DNA of 32,754 nt from Caulobacter sp. HMWF025 (GCF_003060965.1 NZ_QAII01000087.1:7417-40170), one strand, 5' to 3'. Positions 8,480 to 17,199 are shown, counted from the first letter of the stretch. The notes: a model not told the origin generated them from the sequence alone. Numbers and translations: made by a program.

Positions 8480-8516
8480 GGCCCAGCCGCGTAGCTGGGC
8501 CTTTCCTCCTGGGAGG
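8480..8516 (+). promoter_or_regulatory. Hairpin and Shine-Dalgarno in MerR-gene leader
   Basis: GGCCCAGC (8480-8487) and GCTGGGCC (8494-8501) form a perfect 8-bp stem with a six-base loop, followed by TTTCC. Immediately after, CCTCC (8505-8509) faces GGGAGG (8511-8516), which is the ribosome site of the MerR gene (ATG 8521). The stem resembles a weak intrinsic terminator, and CCTCC could mask the ribosome site. An attenuating leader is possible but unproven. Confidence 0.4.
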
Positions 8517-8520
8517 TTTC

Positions 8521-9003
8521 ATGTTGGCTGATCTGCGGCGCCCCGAGCGCACCTTCACCATTCGGCAATTGTGCAACGAATTCAAAGCCACGCCGCGCGC
8601 GCTGCGCTTCTATGAAGACAAGGGCCTGCTGTGCCCCGCCCGCGAGGGCCTCAATCGCGTCTATTCCCACAAGGACCGTGTCCGCCTGCAGCTGATCCTG
8701 CGCGGCAAGCGCGTCGGCCTGTCGCTGTCGGAAATCCGCGAGATCCTCGACCTCTATGACGAGAACGACGACGGCGCGGCCCAGATGGCCCGGTCGCTGA
8801 AGAAGTTCCGCGAACGCACCGCGGCCCTCGAGCAGCAGCGCGAGGACATCGACGGGGCCCTGATCGAACTGCACCAGGCCTGCGCCCGCCTCGAACAGCG
8901 CCTGGCCGAGATCCGCCCCGACCTGCTGCCGCGCGCCGCCGACTATGACCAGGTGCTGCGCGCCCGGCTGGACGGTCACGCGGACGCCGTGCTCGGCAAA
9001 TAG
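8521..9003 (+). CDS. MerR-family transcriptional regulator of the acyl-CoA degradation operon
   Basis: A 160-residue regulator. The N-terminal winged helix shows the MerR pattern FTIRQLCNEFKATPRALRFYEDKGLL, here broken across residues 12-38, followed by RVYSHKDRVRLQLILRGKRVGLSLSEI (about residues 46-72). A long coiled coil for dimerisation fills residues 85-130. No Cys cluster for metals is present, which fits the acyl-CoA/branched-chain catabolism branch rather than metal sensors. A strong GGGAGG ribosome site lies 4 bases before the ATG. It is the first gene before two acyl-CoA dehydrogenases in the same direction, with 85 bases between. It is inferred to control this operon through the upstream palindromes, with an acyl-CoA as likely ligand. 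Function is assigned by family and position only. Confidence 0.85.
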   Translation: MLADLRRPERTFTIRQLCNEFKATPRALRFYEDKGLLCPAREGLNRVYSHKDRVRLQLILRGKRVGLSLSEIREILDLYDENDDGAAQMARSLKKFRERTAALEQQREDIDGALIELHQACARLEQRLAEIRPDLLPRAADYDQVLRARLDGHADAVLGK

Positions 9004-9088
9004 GGTTCAGCGGCGGCCTCTGCCCCGCCCGGGGCCGAGACCTCGCCGCCACCTCAACCACCACCGCCCTCCACTTCCAGGACCTTCC

Positions 9089-10882
9089 ATGACCTACCAG
9101 CCGCCCGTCCGCGATCACGTCTTCATCCTGCGCGACATGCTGAACATCGATCAGCACAGCGCCCTGCCGGCCTTCGCGGACGCTTCCTTCGACGTCGTCG
9201 AGCAGATCCTGGAGGGGGCTGCCAAGTTCACCGGCGAGGTCCTGGCCCCGCTGAACACGGTGGGTGACAAGGTCGGCTGCGTTCTGGATCCGGCGACCAA
9301 CACCGTCACCACCCCGCCCGGCTTCAAGGAAGCCTACAAGCAGTTGTGCGAAGGCGGCTGGACCGGTCTGGGTTCTGACCCGGCCTATGGCGGCCAGGGG
9401 CTACCCCATGTCGTCAACCTGGCCTTCAGCGAGATGTCGAGCTCGGCCAACATGGCCTTCTCGATGTATCCGGGCCTGGCCCACGGGGCCTATTCGGCCA
9501 TCCATGAGGGCGGCACCGACGCCCAGAAGGATCTCTACCTGCCCAAGATGGTGACCGGCGAATGGACCGGCACCATGAACCTGACCGAGCCGCACTGCGG
9601 CACGGATCTGGGCCTGCTGCGCACCAAGGCCGTTCCCCAGGCCGACGGCAGCTACAGGATCACCGGCCAGAAGATCTGGATCTCGGCCGGCGAGCACGAC
9701 ATGGCCGACAACATCATCCACCTGGTTCTGGCCCGCATCGAAGGCGCGCCGGCCGGGGTGAAGGGCATCAGCCTGTTCATCGTGCCCAAGTTCCTGCCCA
9801 AGGACGACGGCAGCGTCGGCGAGCGCAACGAGGGTGCCAAGTGCGTGGGCCTCGAAGAGAAGATGGGCATCCACGGCAACGCCACCTGCGTCATGCAGTA
9901 TGACGAGGCCAAGGGCTTCCTGATCGGCGAGGAAAATGCCGGCCTGAAGATCATGTTCGTGATGATGAACGAGGCCCGTCTGGGCGTCGGCATGCAGGGC
10001 GTGGCCCAGGGCGAGGCCGCCTACCAGGCCGCCGTCGCCTTCGCCAAGGACCGCCTGCAGGGCCGCTCGCTGACCGGGGCCAAGAATGCCGAAGGCCCGG
10101 CGGACCCGATCATCGTCCACCCCGACGTGCGTCGCATGCTGCTGGAGAGCAAGGCCCTGATCGAAGGCGGTCGCGCCTTCCTGTACTGGACCGCCCTGCA
10201 CGGCGACCTGGCCCACGCCCATCCGGATGAGAAGGTCCGCGAAAAGGCCGCCGACTATATGGGCCTGATGACGCCGGTGCTGAAAGGCTACCTGACCGAC
10301 AAGGGCTTCAAGATCTGCTCGGACGCCGTCCAGGTCCACGGCGGCAGCGGCTTTACCGAACACTTCCCGGTCAGCCAGTTCATGCGCGATTGCCGGATTG
10401 CCCTGATCTATGAAGGCACCAACGGCGTCCAGGCCCTCGATCTGGTTGGCCGCAAGCTGGCCTCCAAGGGCGGCCGCGCGGTCATGACCTTCTTCCAGGA
10501 AATCGACCAGTTCATCGGCGAGAACGACACCGACGAAGGGCTGAAGCCCTTCATCACGGCCCTGGCCGAGGTGAAGGCCCAGATGCAGGAGGGCACGATG
10601 TGGCTCATGCAGAACGGCCTGCAGAACCCGGACAATGCCGGCGCGGCCTCGACCGACTACATGCACCTCTTCGGCCTGACGGGGCTGGCCTACATGTGGG
10701 CCCTGCAGGTCAAGGCTGCCCAGGCCAAGATCGCGGCCGGCTCGTCCGATCCGTTCTATTCGACCAAGGTCGTCACGGCGCAATATTTCGTCGAACGCAT
10801 CTTGCCTGACGCAGGGGCGCATCTGACCAAGCTGAAAACCGGTTCAGCGACCCTGATGGCGCTGCCTGCGGAGGCTTTCTGA
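9089..10882 (+). CDS. Acyl-CoA dehydrogenase, large FadE/DmdC-like type
   Basis: FAD enzyme for the first oxidation step of acyl-CoA breakdown. It has 597 residues, longer than the 380-residue core because of an N-terminal extension and a C-terminal helical domain, as in the DmdC/large acyl-CoA dehydrogenase group. Seen: the FAD/substrate motif NLTEPHCGTDLG, KIWISAGEHD, the arginine-glycine stretch NEARLGVGMQG, and the catalytic base E442 in IYEGTNGVQ at the MCAD-type position. Start ATG 9089 gives the usual MTYQPPVRDH N-terminus of this group; the frame is open further upstream but over low-complexity sequence. The next dehydrogenase starts 2 bases after its stop. A 3-methylmercaptopropionyl-CoA substrate is possible by homology but unproven; medium- or long-chain acyl-CoA is equally likely. 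Confidence 0.92.
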   Translation: MTYQPPVRDHVFILRDMLNIDQHSALPAFADASFDVVEQILEGAAKFTGEVLAPLNTVGDKVGCVLDPATNTVTTPPGFKEAYKQLCEGGWTGLGSDPAYGGQGLPHVVNLAFSEMSSSANMAFSMYPGLAHGAYSAIHEGGTDAQKDLYLPKMVTGEWTGTMNLTEPHCGTDLGLLRTKAVPQADGSYRITGQKIWISAGEHDMADNIIHLVLARIEGAPAGVKGISLFIVPKFLPKDDGSVGERNEGAKCVGLEEKMGIHGNATCVMQYDEAKGFLIGEENAGLKIMFVMMNEARLGVGMQGVAQGEAAYQAAVAFAKDRLQGRSLTGAKNAEGPADPIIVHPDVRRMLLESKALIEGGRAFLYWTALHGDLAHAHPDEKVREKAADYMGLMTPVLKGYLTDKGFKICSDAVQVHGGSGFTEHFPVSQFMRDCRIALIYEGTNGVQALDLVGRKLASKGGRAVMTFFQEIDQFIGENDTDEGLKPFITALAEVKAQMQEGTMWLMQNGLQNPDNAGAASTDYMHLFGLTGLAYMWALQVKAAQAKIAAGSSDPFYSTKVVTAQYFVERILPDAGAHLTKLKTGSATLMALPAEAF

Positions 10883-10884
10883 TC

Positions 10885-12048
10885 ATGAGCGTGCTCAACG
10901 TCGAAAAACCGGCTTTCATGGCCGAAGAAGACATCGCGATCTTTGAGGACGCGGTCGGCAAGTTCTTCGATGAGCACGCGCCTGAAAACGTCGTGGCGAC
11001 CTGGCGCAAGAACCACTGCGTCGATCGTGCGATGTGGACCAAGGCAGGAGAGGCCGGGCTGCTCGGCCTCTCCACGCCGGAAGAATACGGCGGGGCCGGC
11101 GGCGACTATCGCCACGAGGTCGTGCTGATGGAACAGCTGGGCCTGAAGGGCGTCGACGGCTTCGGCATCAGCCTCCACAATGCGATCATCATGCCCTATC
11201 TCGTCCACTACGGGACCGAGGAGCAGAAGCGCCGCTGGCTGCCGAAAATGGCGACCGGGGAACTGGTCGGCGCCATCGCCATGACCGAGCCGGGCGCGGG
11301 CTCGGACCTGCAGGGCATCAAGACCAGCGCCAAGAAGGTCGGCAACCAGTACGTCATCAACGGCTCCAAGACCTTCATCACCAACGGCCAGACCGCCAAC
11401 CTGATCATCGTGGTCTGCAAGACCGACCCGGCGGCCGGGGCGCGCGGTACCTCGCTGATCCTGGTCGAGACCGACGGGGCGGAAGGTTTCGAGCGCGGCC
11501 GAAACCTCGACAAGCTGGGCCAGGAAGCCCAGGACACCTCGGAACTGTTCTTCAATGACGTAAAGGTTCCGACCGAGAACCTGCTGGGTGTCGACGAGGG
11601 CCAGGGCTTCTTCCAGCTGATGGGCCAGTTGCCCCAGGAGCGCCTGAACATCGGCGTCCAGGGTCTGGCAACCATCGAGCGGGCGCTTGAGCTGACCATC
11701 GCCTACGTCAAGGAGCGCAAGGCGTTCGGCAAGGCGATCCTCGACTTCCAGAACACCCAGTTCGTGCTGGCCGAGTGCAAGACTGAAGCGACCGTGGCCC
11801 GGGTGTTCATCAACCACTGCATCGCGCAGCACCTGGCCGGCAAGCTGGACGCCGCCACCGCCTCGATGGCCAAGTACTGGGTCAGCGACCTGGAGAACAA
11901 GATCGTCGACCGATGCCTGCAGCTGTTCGGCGGCTATGGCTTCATGAACGAGTACCCGATCGCCCGGATGTACAAGGACAGCCGCATCCAGCGCATCTAT
12001 GGCGGCACCAACGAGATCATGAAGATCCTGATTGCGAGGACCCTGTGA
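10885..12048 (+). CDS. Acyl-CoA dehydrogenase, 387 aa, long-chain/isovaleryl-type active site
   Basis: Second acyl-CoA dehydrogenase of the operon, of normal core length. Seen: AMTEPGAGSDLQG and KTFITNGQ in the middle domain, and the C-terminal flavin signatures YVKERKAFGKAI, QLFGGYGFMNEYP and IYGGTNEIMK. At the position where MCAD and the preceding gene carry the catalytic glutamate, this protein has Gly373. A glutamate is instead found at residue 269 in RALELTIAYV, aligned with the base of long-chain and isovaleryl-CoA dehydrogenases. The enzyme is therefore probably active, with different chain or branch preference from its neighbour. GGAGG precedes ATG 10885 by 10 bases. Its stop overlaps the next GTG start. 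Confidence 0.93.
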   Translation: MSVLNVEKPAFMAEEDIAIFEDAVGKFFDEHAPENVVATWRKNHCVDRAMWTKAGEAGLLGLSTPEEYGGAGGDYRHEVVLMEQLGLKGVDGFGISLHNAIIMPYLVHYGTEEQKRRWLPKMATGELVGAIAMTEPGAGSDLQGIKTSAKKVGNQYVINGSKTFITNGQTANLIIVVCKTDPAAGARGTSLILVETDGAEGFERGRNLDKLGQEAQDTSELFFNDVKVPTENLLGVDEGQGFFQLMGQLPQERLNIGVQGLATIERALELTIAYVKERKAFGKAILDFQNTQFVLAECKTEATVARVFINHCIAQHLAGKLDAATASMAKYWVSDLENKIVDRCLQLFGGYGFMNEYPIARMYKDSRIQRIYGGTNEIMKILIARTL

Positions 12049-12425
12049 TCATCTCGCTCGCCCTTCTGGCCCAGGCCGCCGCCCCGGCGGTGGTCAAGCC
12101 GGCACCCGACGCCCGGTCTGCGGTGGTCTGCGTGCGCGCCGAAAAGGGCGGGCGGCGCCCCCTGACCTTCAGCGGCCAGCTGGTCGGCAAGCGCGCCCAG
12201 CCCGGCGCGTTCAAGCTGCCGCTGACGCCGGGGGCCGATGTCTGCTACACCCTGCTGCGCTCGAAGATCGCAACCTGGAGCCTCGAGGTCACCACCTCGG
12301 GCTTCACGGCCTGCACCCTGCCGGCCCCGGAGTTCGGCCAGCGCGTCACCTACAGCGCCAAGGCCGGCGCCCGGGGCCTGGTCTGCAAGCCGCTGGGCAA
12401 GAGCCCGATCGGGACCTGGAAGTAA
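12045..12425 (+). CDS. Small exported protein of unknown function (126 aa)
   Basis: Not recognised. GTG at 12045 overlaps the dehydrogenase stop (GTGA), with GAGGA just upstream, so translation is coupled. The first 15 residues are a short hydrophobic signal-like stretch ending AQAAAPA, suggesting a periplasmic protein of about 110 residues. Four Cys (in VVCVRA, DVCYTL, FTACTL and GLVCKP) could form two disulphides. The basic C-terminus ends in GTWK. The next gene begins inside its stop (TAATG). Presence of an exported protein in a beta-oxidation operon is odd, and its role is unknown. Confidence 0.72.
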   Translation: MIISLALLAQAAAPAVVKPAPDARSAVVCVRAEKGGRRPLTFSGQLVGKRAQPGAFKLPLTPGADVCYTLLRSKIATWSLEVTTSGFTACTLPAPEFGQRVTYSAKAGARGLVCKPLGKSPIGTWK

Positions 12426-12916
12426 TGTCGGTCCACACCGCCACCGTCAGCTGGGCCCTGAAACCGGACGAGGACTTCGCCCGGGGCCGCTACAGCCGCG
12501 CCCATACCCTGGCGTTCGACGGCGGCGCGACGGCACCGGGCTCGGCCTCGCCGTCGGTGGTGCCCCTGCCCTGGTCGGATCCGGCCGGCGTCGATCCTGA
12601 AGAGCTGTTCGTGGCGGCCCTGTCGTCGTGCCACATGCTGACCTTCCTGGACCTGGCCCGCCGGGCCGGTTTCCGGATCACCGCCTATGCCGACACGGCG
12701 CAGGGGGTGATGACCAAAAACGATCATGGGGCCCACTGGGTCAGTGCCGTGACCCTGCGCCCCGCGATCACCTATGAGGGCCCCTCGCCCGACGCGGCCG
12801 CCGAGACGGCCCTGCACGAGGCCGCCCACCACGCCTGTTTCATCGCCAATTCGGTCCGCACGACTGTGCGGGTCGAGCCGGCGATCCTCCCATCCCGCCA
12901 GGGACAACCCGTTTAA
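12425..12916 (+). CDS. OsmC/Ohr-family protein
   Basis: A 163-residue cytoplasmic protein of the OsmC superfamily, thiol-dependent reductases of organic and fatty-acid hydroperoxides. Seen: the N-terminal strand region with ARGRYSR, DPEELFVAALSSCHML with the peroxidatic cysteine C69, and the second conserved cysteine C138 in HHACFIAN. Both active-site cysteines are therefore present at the expected separation. Start ATG 12425 shares its A with the preceding TAA stop, so it is coupled to the small exported protein. Location in a fatty-acid oxidation operon suggests detoxifying lipid peroxides or handling acyl thioesters; that link is inference. Family assignment is firm; the subfamily (OsmC versus Ohr versus YhfA) is not. 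Confidence 0.87.
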   Translation: MSVHTATVSWALKPDEDFARGRYSRAHTLAFDGGATAPGSASPSVVPLPWSDPAGVDPEELFVAALSSCHMLTFLDLARRAGFRITAYADTAQGVMTKNDHGAHWVSAVTLRPAITYEGPSPDAAAETALHEAAHHACFIANSVRTTVRVEPAILPSRQGQPV

Positions 12917-12943
12917 AAAAGATACGCAGGAAGGAGCCATCCA

Positions 12944-14149
12944 ATGGCCGACGCTTATATCTTCGATGCCGTGCGGACCCCGCGCGGCAAGGGCAAGAAG
13001 GACGGATCTCTGCACGAGATCACCTCGCTGTCCCTGGCCACCCAGGTTCTGGAGGCCCTCCGGGACCGCAACAACCTCGACACGTCCTATGTCGACGACG
13101 TCGTGCTGGGCTGCGTCGCCCCCGTCGGCGAGCAGGGCTCCGACATCGCCCGCACCGCCGTGCTGACCGCTGACTATGCCGAGAGCGTGGCCGGCGTGCA
13201 GATCAACCGCTTCTGCGCCTCGGGCCTGGAAGCCGTGAACATGGCCGCCGCCAAGGTCGCGTCCGGCGAGGCCCAGCTGGCCATCGGCGGCGGCGTCGAG
13301 AGCATGAGCCGCGTGCCCATGGGCAGCGACGGCGGCGCCTGGCCGACCGACCCGTCCTCGGCCTTCAAGACCTATTTCGCGCCGCAGGGCGTTTCGGCCG
13401 ACCTGATCGCCTCGCTGTACGGCTTCAGCCGCGATGACGTCGACGCCTATGCCGTCGAAAGCCAGCGCCGCGCCGCCGCCTCGTGGGCTGATGGCCGCTT
13501 CAAGAAGTCGGTCATCGGCGTCAAGGACCAGCTGGGCATCACCATCCTGGATCATGACGAGACCGTACGCGGCTCGACCACCATGCAGACCCTGGCCTCG
13601 CTGAACCCCTCGTTCACGGGCATGGGCGAAATGGCCTTCGACGCCGTGGTCACCCAGCGCTATCCGCAGGTCGAGAAGATCAACCACGTCCACCATGCCG
13701 GCAACAGTTCGGGCATCGTCGACGGCGCCGCCGGCGTGCTGATCGGCACCAAGGAAATGGGCGAGGCCCTCGGCCTGAAGGCCCGTGGCCGCATCAAGGG
13801 CGCCGCCTCGATCGGCAGCGAACCCTCGATCATGCTGACCGGCCCCTCGCTGGTCACCGAGAAGCTGCTGAAGAAGCTGAAGATGGAGGTTAATGACATC
13901 GACCTCTATGAGCTGAACGAAGCCTTCGCCGCCGTCGTCCTGCGCATGATGCAGGCGCTGAACATCTCGCACGACAAGATGAACGTGAACGGCGGCGCGA
14001 TCGCCATGGGTCACCCCCTCGGGGCCACCGGCGCGATGATCCTGGGCACCATGCTCGACGAGCTGGAGCGCTCCGACAAGGAAACCGCCCTGATCACCCT
14101 GTGCGTCGGCGCCGGCATGGGCACCGCCACCGTCATCGAACGCGTCTAA
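12944..14149 (+). CDS. fadA: Acetyl-CoA C-acyltransferase (thiolase)
   Basis: A 401-residue thiolase, the last step of beta-oxidation: cleaves 3-ketoacyl-CoA with CoA to release acetyl-CoA. Seen: the nucleophile C91 in [13 protein letters not shown]357 in GHPLGATGA, and the second catalytic cysteine C387 in TLCVGAGMG. The N-terminus [18 protein letters not shown] is typical of FadA-like bacterial thiolases. AAGGAG lies 8 bases upstream of ATG 12944. The fadB-like gene begins 12 bases after its stop, the usual partner in a trifunctional complex. A biosynthetic acetoacetyl-CoA thiolase is less likely given the neighbours. Confidence 0.94.
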   Translation: MADAYIFDAVRTPRGKGKKDGSLHEITSLSLATQVLEALRDRNNLDTSYVDDVVLGCVAPVGEQGSDIARTAVLTADYAESVAGVQINRFCASGLEAVNMAAAKVASGEAQLAIGGGVESMSRVPMGSDGGAWPTDPSSAFKTYFAPQGVSADLIASLYGFSRDDVDAYAVESQRRAAASWADGRFKKSVIGVKDQLGITILDHDETVRGSTTMQTLASLNPSFTGMGEMAFDAVVTQRYPQVEKINHVHHAGNSSGIVDGAAGVLIGTKEMGEALGLKARGRIKGAASIGSEPSIMLTGPSLVTEKLLKKLKMEVNDIDLYELNEAFAAVVLRMMQALNISHDKMNVNGGAIAMGHPLGATGAMILGTMLDELERSDKETALITLCVGAGMGTATVIERV

Positions 14150-14161
14150 GGAGCTAACACC

Positions 14162-16360
14162 ATGGAAAACTTCAAGATCGAGGTCGATTCCGACGGCGTG
14201 GCCCTGGTCACCTTCGACGTGCCCGGCCGGACGATGAACACCCTGACCGCTTCGGTGATCAAGGAAATCGGCGACGTCGTCGAACGCATCAAGAGCGACG
14301 CCGCAATCAAGGGCGCCGTCATCACCTCGGGCAAGACCACCGGCTTCTGCGCCGGCGCTGACCTGGGCGAACTGGGCGGCAGCGGCGGGATCGGCGGCGG
14401 CGGCTCGGGCGAAGAAGGCCTGAAGGCCGCCTTCGAGGCCGGCTTTGCGCTCAACAAGGCGTTCCGTGCCCTGGAAACCTGCGGCAAGCCGGTGGCTGCG
14501 GCCATCAACGGCCTGGCGATGGGCGGCGGTCTCGAGATCGCGCTCGCCTGCCACTATCGCGTCGTAGCCGACAATCCCAAGATCCAGCTGGCCCTGCCGG
14601 AAGCCAAGGTGGGCCTGCTGCCGGGCGCCGGCGGCACCCAGCGCCTGCCGCGCCTGATGGGCGTGATGAACGCCGCGCCGTACCTGCTGGAAGGCAAGTC
14701 GATGAAGCCGGCCGAAGCCCTCGGAGCCAAGGTCGTGCACGAAGTCGTCGCCGCCGACCAGGTGGTCGAGGCCGCCAAGACCTGGGTCAAGACCAAGGGC
14801 GACCCGGTCGCCCCGTGGGACAAGAAGGACTTCAAGCTGCCCGGCGGCGGTCCCTATTCCCCCACCGGCAGCCAGGTGTTCGTGATGGGCAATGCCATGC
14901 TGCGCAAGCAGACCTATGGCAACTACCCGGCCCAGCTGAACATCCTCAAGGCCGTCTATGAAGGCACCCAGGTGCCGTTCGACGCCGCCCTGCGGATCGA
15001 GACCCGCTACTTCCTGAAGACCATGATGACGCCCCAGGCCAAGGGCATGATCCGCACCCTGTTCCTCTCCCTGCAGGAGCTGGGCAAGGGTTCGGGCCGT
15101 CCGGCCGGCGTGCCGCACTATGACGTCAAGAAGGTCGCCGTCCTCGGCGCCGGCATGATGGGTGCGGGCATCGCCTATGTTCAGGCCATGGCCGGCATCG
15201 AGAGCGTGCTGATCGACCAGACCCAGGAAGCCGCCGAGAAGGGCAAGGGCTATGCCGAAGCCCTGGTCAAGAAGGCCGTTTCGCGCGGCAAGATGACCGC
15301 CGAGAAGGGCGAAAAGATCCTCGCTCTGATCACCCCGACCACGGACTATGCGCTGGTTGCGGGCTCGGACCTGGTCGTCGAAGCGGTGTTCGAAAACCGC
15401 GAAGTGAAGGCCGACGTCACCAAGAAGGCCGAGGCCCAGCTGGCCGAGACCGCGATCTTCGGCTCCAACACCTCGACCCTGCCGATCACCGGCCTGGCCA
15501 AGGCTTCGGTGCGTCCGGCCTCGTTCATCGGCATCCACTTCTTCTCGCCGGTCGACAAGATGGGCCTGGTCGAGATCATCATGGGCGAACAGACCTCGCA
15601 GGAGGCTCTGGCCAAGTCGATCGACTACGTCCTGAAGATCAAGAAGACCCCGATCGTCGTCAATGACAGCCGCGGCTTCTACACCTCGCGTTGCTTCGGC
15701 ACCTTCGTGCAGGAAGGCCTGGAAATGATGGCCGAGGGCATTGCCCCGGCGATCATCGACAATGTCGGGCGCGCCACCGGCATGCCGCGCGGTCCGCTGG
15801 AGATGAACGACGACGTCGCCCTCGACCTCTCCTACAAGATCGGCGAGCAGACCAAGAAGGACCTCGGCGACAAGTACGAGGAGCGTCCGTTTGCGCCGGT
15901 CCTCGAAAAGATGGTCGTCGAGATGGGTCGCCTGGGCCGCAAGAACGGCAAGGGCTTCTATGACTATCCGGAAAGCGGCGCCAAGCGCATCTGGCCGGGC
16001 CTGGCCGAACTGATGCCGGTGACCACCCCGGACGCTGACAAGGCCCTGATCGAGGAGATCCGCACGCGGCTGCTCTATCGCCAGGCCGTGGAAGCCGCCC
16101 GCTGCTTCGAGGAAGGCGTCATCACCGATCCGCGTGAAGCCGATGTCGGGGCCATCCTGGGCTGGGGCTTCGCGCCCTGGACCGGCGGCCCGGTCAGCCT
16201 GATCGACGGCGTCGGCCTCAAGGCCTTCGTCGAGACCTGCGACGCCCTGGCCCAGAAGTTCGGTGCCCGCTTCACGCCGCCCAAGCTGCTGCGTGAAATG
16301 GCCGAGAAGGGTGAAACCTTCTACAGCCGCTTCGGCGTCAAGACGAAGGCGGCGGCATAA
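14162..16360 (+). CDS. fadB: FadB/FadJ-type enoyl-CoA hydratase / 3-hydroxyacyl-CoA dehydrogenase
   Basis: A 732-residue bifunctional enzyme of beta-oxidation: hydrates enoyl-CoA, then oxidises 3-hydroxyacyl-CoA with NAD+. N-terminal crotonase domain (about 1-190) has the two catalytic glutamates E125 (MGGGLEIAL) and E147 (LPEAKVGLLPGAGG). The dehydrogenase domain begins near residue 325 with GAGMMGAGIAY, has SNTSTLPIT, catalytic H459 in GIHFFSPVDKM, and NDSRGFYTSR. The C-terminal domain includes GRKNGKGFYDY. Residues 72-83 are almost pure Gly/Ser, an unusual flexible insertion in the hydratase domain. The gene follows thiolase by 12 bases with GGAG upstream, and a strong terminator ends the operon. 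Confidence 0.95.
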   Translation: MENFKIEVDSDGVALVTFDVPGRTMNTLTASVIKEIGDVVERIKSDAAIKGAVITSGKTTGFCAGADLGELGGSGGIGGGGSGEEGLKAAFEAGFALNKAFRALETCGKPVAAAINGLAMGGGLEIALACHYRVVADNPKIQLALPEAKVGLLPGAGGTQRLPRLMGVMNAAPYLLEGKSMKPAEALGAKVVHEVVAADQVVEAAKTWVKTKGDPVAPWDKKDFKLPGGGPYSPTGSQVFVMGNAMLRKQTYGNYPAQLNILKAVYEGTQVPFDAALRIETRYFLKTMMTPQAKGMIRTLFLSLQELGKGSGRPAGVPHYDVKKVAVLGAGMMGAGIAYVQAMAGIESVLIDQTQEAAEKGKGYAEALVKKAVSRGKMTAEKGEKILALITPTTDYALVAGSDLVVEAVFENREVKADVTKKAEAQLAETAIFGSNTSTLPITGLAKASVRPASFIGIHFFSPVDKMGLVEIIMGEQTSQEALAKSIDYVLKIKKTPIVVNDSRGFYTSRCFGTFVQEGLEMMAEGIAPAIIDNVGRATGMPRGPLEMNDDVALDLSYKIGEQTKKDLGDKYEERPFAPVLEKMVVEMGRLGRKNGKGFYDYPESGAKRIWPGLAELMPVTTPDADKALIEEIRTRLLYRQAVEAARCFEEGVITDPREADVGAILGWGFAPWTGGPVSLIDGVGLKAFVETCDALAQKFGARFTPPKLLREMAEKGETFYSRFGVKTKAAA

Positions 16361-16386
16361 GCCTCCTCCATCGCTGAACGAAGAGA

Positions 16387-16415
16387 GGGCCCGGCGGCAA
16401 CGTCGGGCCCTTTTT
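16387..16415 (+). terminator. Rho-independent terminator of acyl-CoA operon
   Basis: GGGCCCGGCG and CGTCGGGCCC pair over 10 bp with one G-T wobble, closed by a GCAA tetraloop and followed by TTTTT. It lies 26 bases after the fadB-like stop. Confidence 0.93.
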
Positions 16416-16533
16416 CATGGCCGAACCGCAGGGCCCGGCCCGTTCATTTCAGCGCAGCCATGTTCCCGTCATGCTTCGGCCCCACCGCGTCCCTAAGGCG
16501 GAGGCCGGACACAACGGGTGAGACGGCAAACGG

Positions 16534-17199
16534 ATGACGGCGGCGCTCGCCCTGACAGCTGAAGGGCCGGCCCCCGTACGGCGGCGGCGTCCGACCCGGA
16601 GCCCGTGGATCCTGCTGGCCTCGCTGGGCGCGCACCTGCTGGCCCTGGCGGCCCTGGTCGCCGGAGCCGACATCATGCCCCAGAGGGTCGAGCCCCCGGC
16701 CTTCAGTGTCGAGCTGATTGATCCGGCAGCCCCTGTACCGTTGCGGGCCCAGCCGGTCCGGCCCCGGCCCTCGCCAGACCTGCCCCGGCCCGCCGCCGCG
16801 ACACCGACGGCGAGAACCGAGACCCTTCCTCCGGCCACGCCCGTCCTGCCGACCGTTCCGGCGACCCCGGCCGAGGCCGTGGCGCCGCCCGGCTTCAGGG
16901 CCCGCAGCCTAACCGGGGGTGGCGAAGCCCTGAGAGAGGCGGCCCGCAGCGGCATCGGCTGCCGCAATGCCGACCTTCTGGCCCTGACCCGGGCCGAGCG
17001 CGCCGGCTGCGACGAGACCCTGGGCGACAGGCACAAGAACGGCCCGGCCCTCTATGCGGTGATCGATCCCGACAAGAAGGCCGCCTTCGACGGGGCCTGC
17101 AAAAAGGACGACGACTGGTGCCTCTACCGCACCGGCAAGGGCCCCTATCCCGGTCTGATCGCGCTGGGCCGAAAGAAGAAGATCAAGGATTGGGACTAA
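16534..17199 (+). CDS. TonB-N-terminus-like membrane-anchored, proline-rich protein
   Basis: A 221-residue protein, not confidently named. It has a basic cytoplasmic N-terminus and a single membrane helix near residues 28-45 starting SLGAHLLALAAL. The Ser-X3-His pair is the one TonB and TolA use to couple to the ExbBD/TolQR motor. A Pro/Arg/Ala-rich periplasmic spacer runs over about 60-130. The last 80 residues are a compact basic domain with four Cys (IGCRNAD, RAGCDET, GACKKDD, DWCLYR) that does not look like the TonB C-terminal domain. It lies beside, and convergent with, a TonB-dependent receptor. It may be an atypical energy-transducer relative; alternatively a lone envelope protein. No clear ribosome site before ATG 16534. 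Confidence 0.72.
   Translation: MTAALALTAEGPAPVRRRRPTRSPWILLASLGAHLLALAALVAGADIMPQRVEPPAFSVELIDPAAPVPLRAQPVRPRPSPDLPRPAAATPTARTETLPPATPVLPTVPATPAEAVAPPGFRARSLTGGGEALREAARSGIGCRNADLLALTRAERAGCDETLGDRHKNGPALYAVIDPDKKAAFDGACKKDDDWCLYRTGKGPYPGLIALGRKKKIKDWD

Noticed and set aside
9401-10822. 473-codon minus-strand frame
   Set aside because: Antisense shadow of the large acyl-CoA dehydrogenase.
12350-15538. 1062-codon minus-strand frame
   Set aside because: Antisense shadow of OsmC, thiolase and fadB-like genes; low-complexity composition and no domain.
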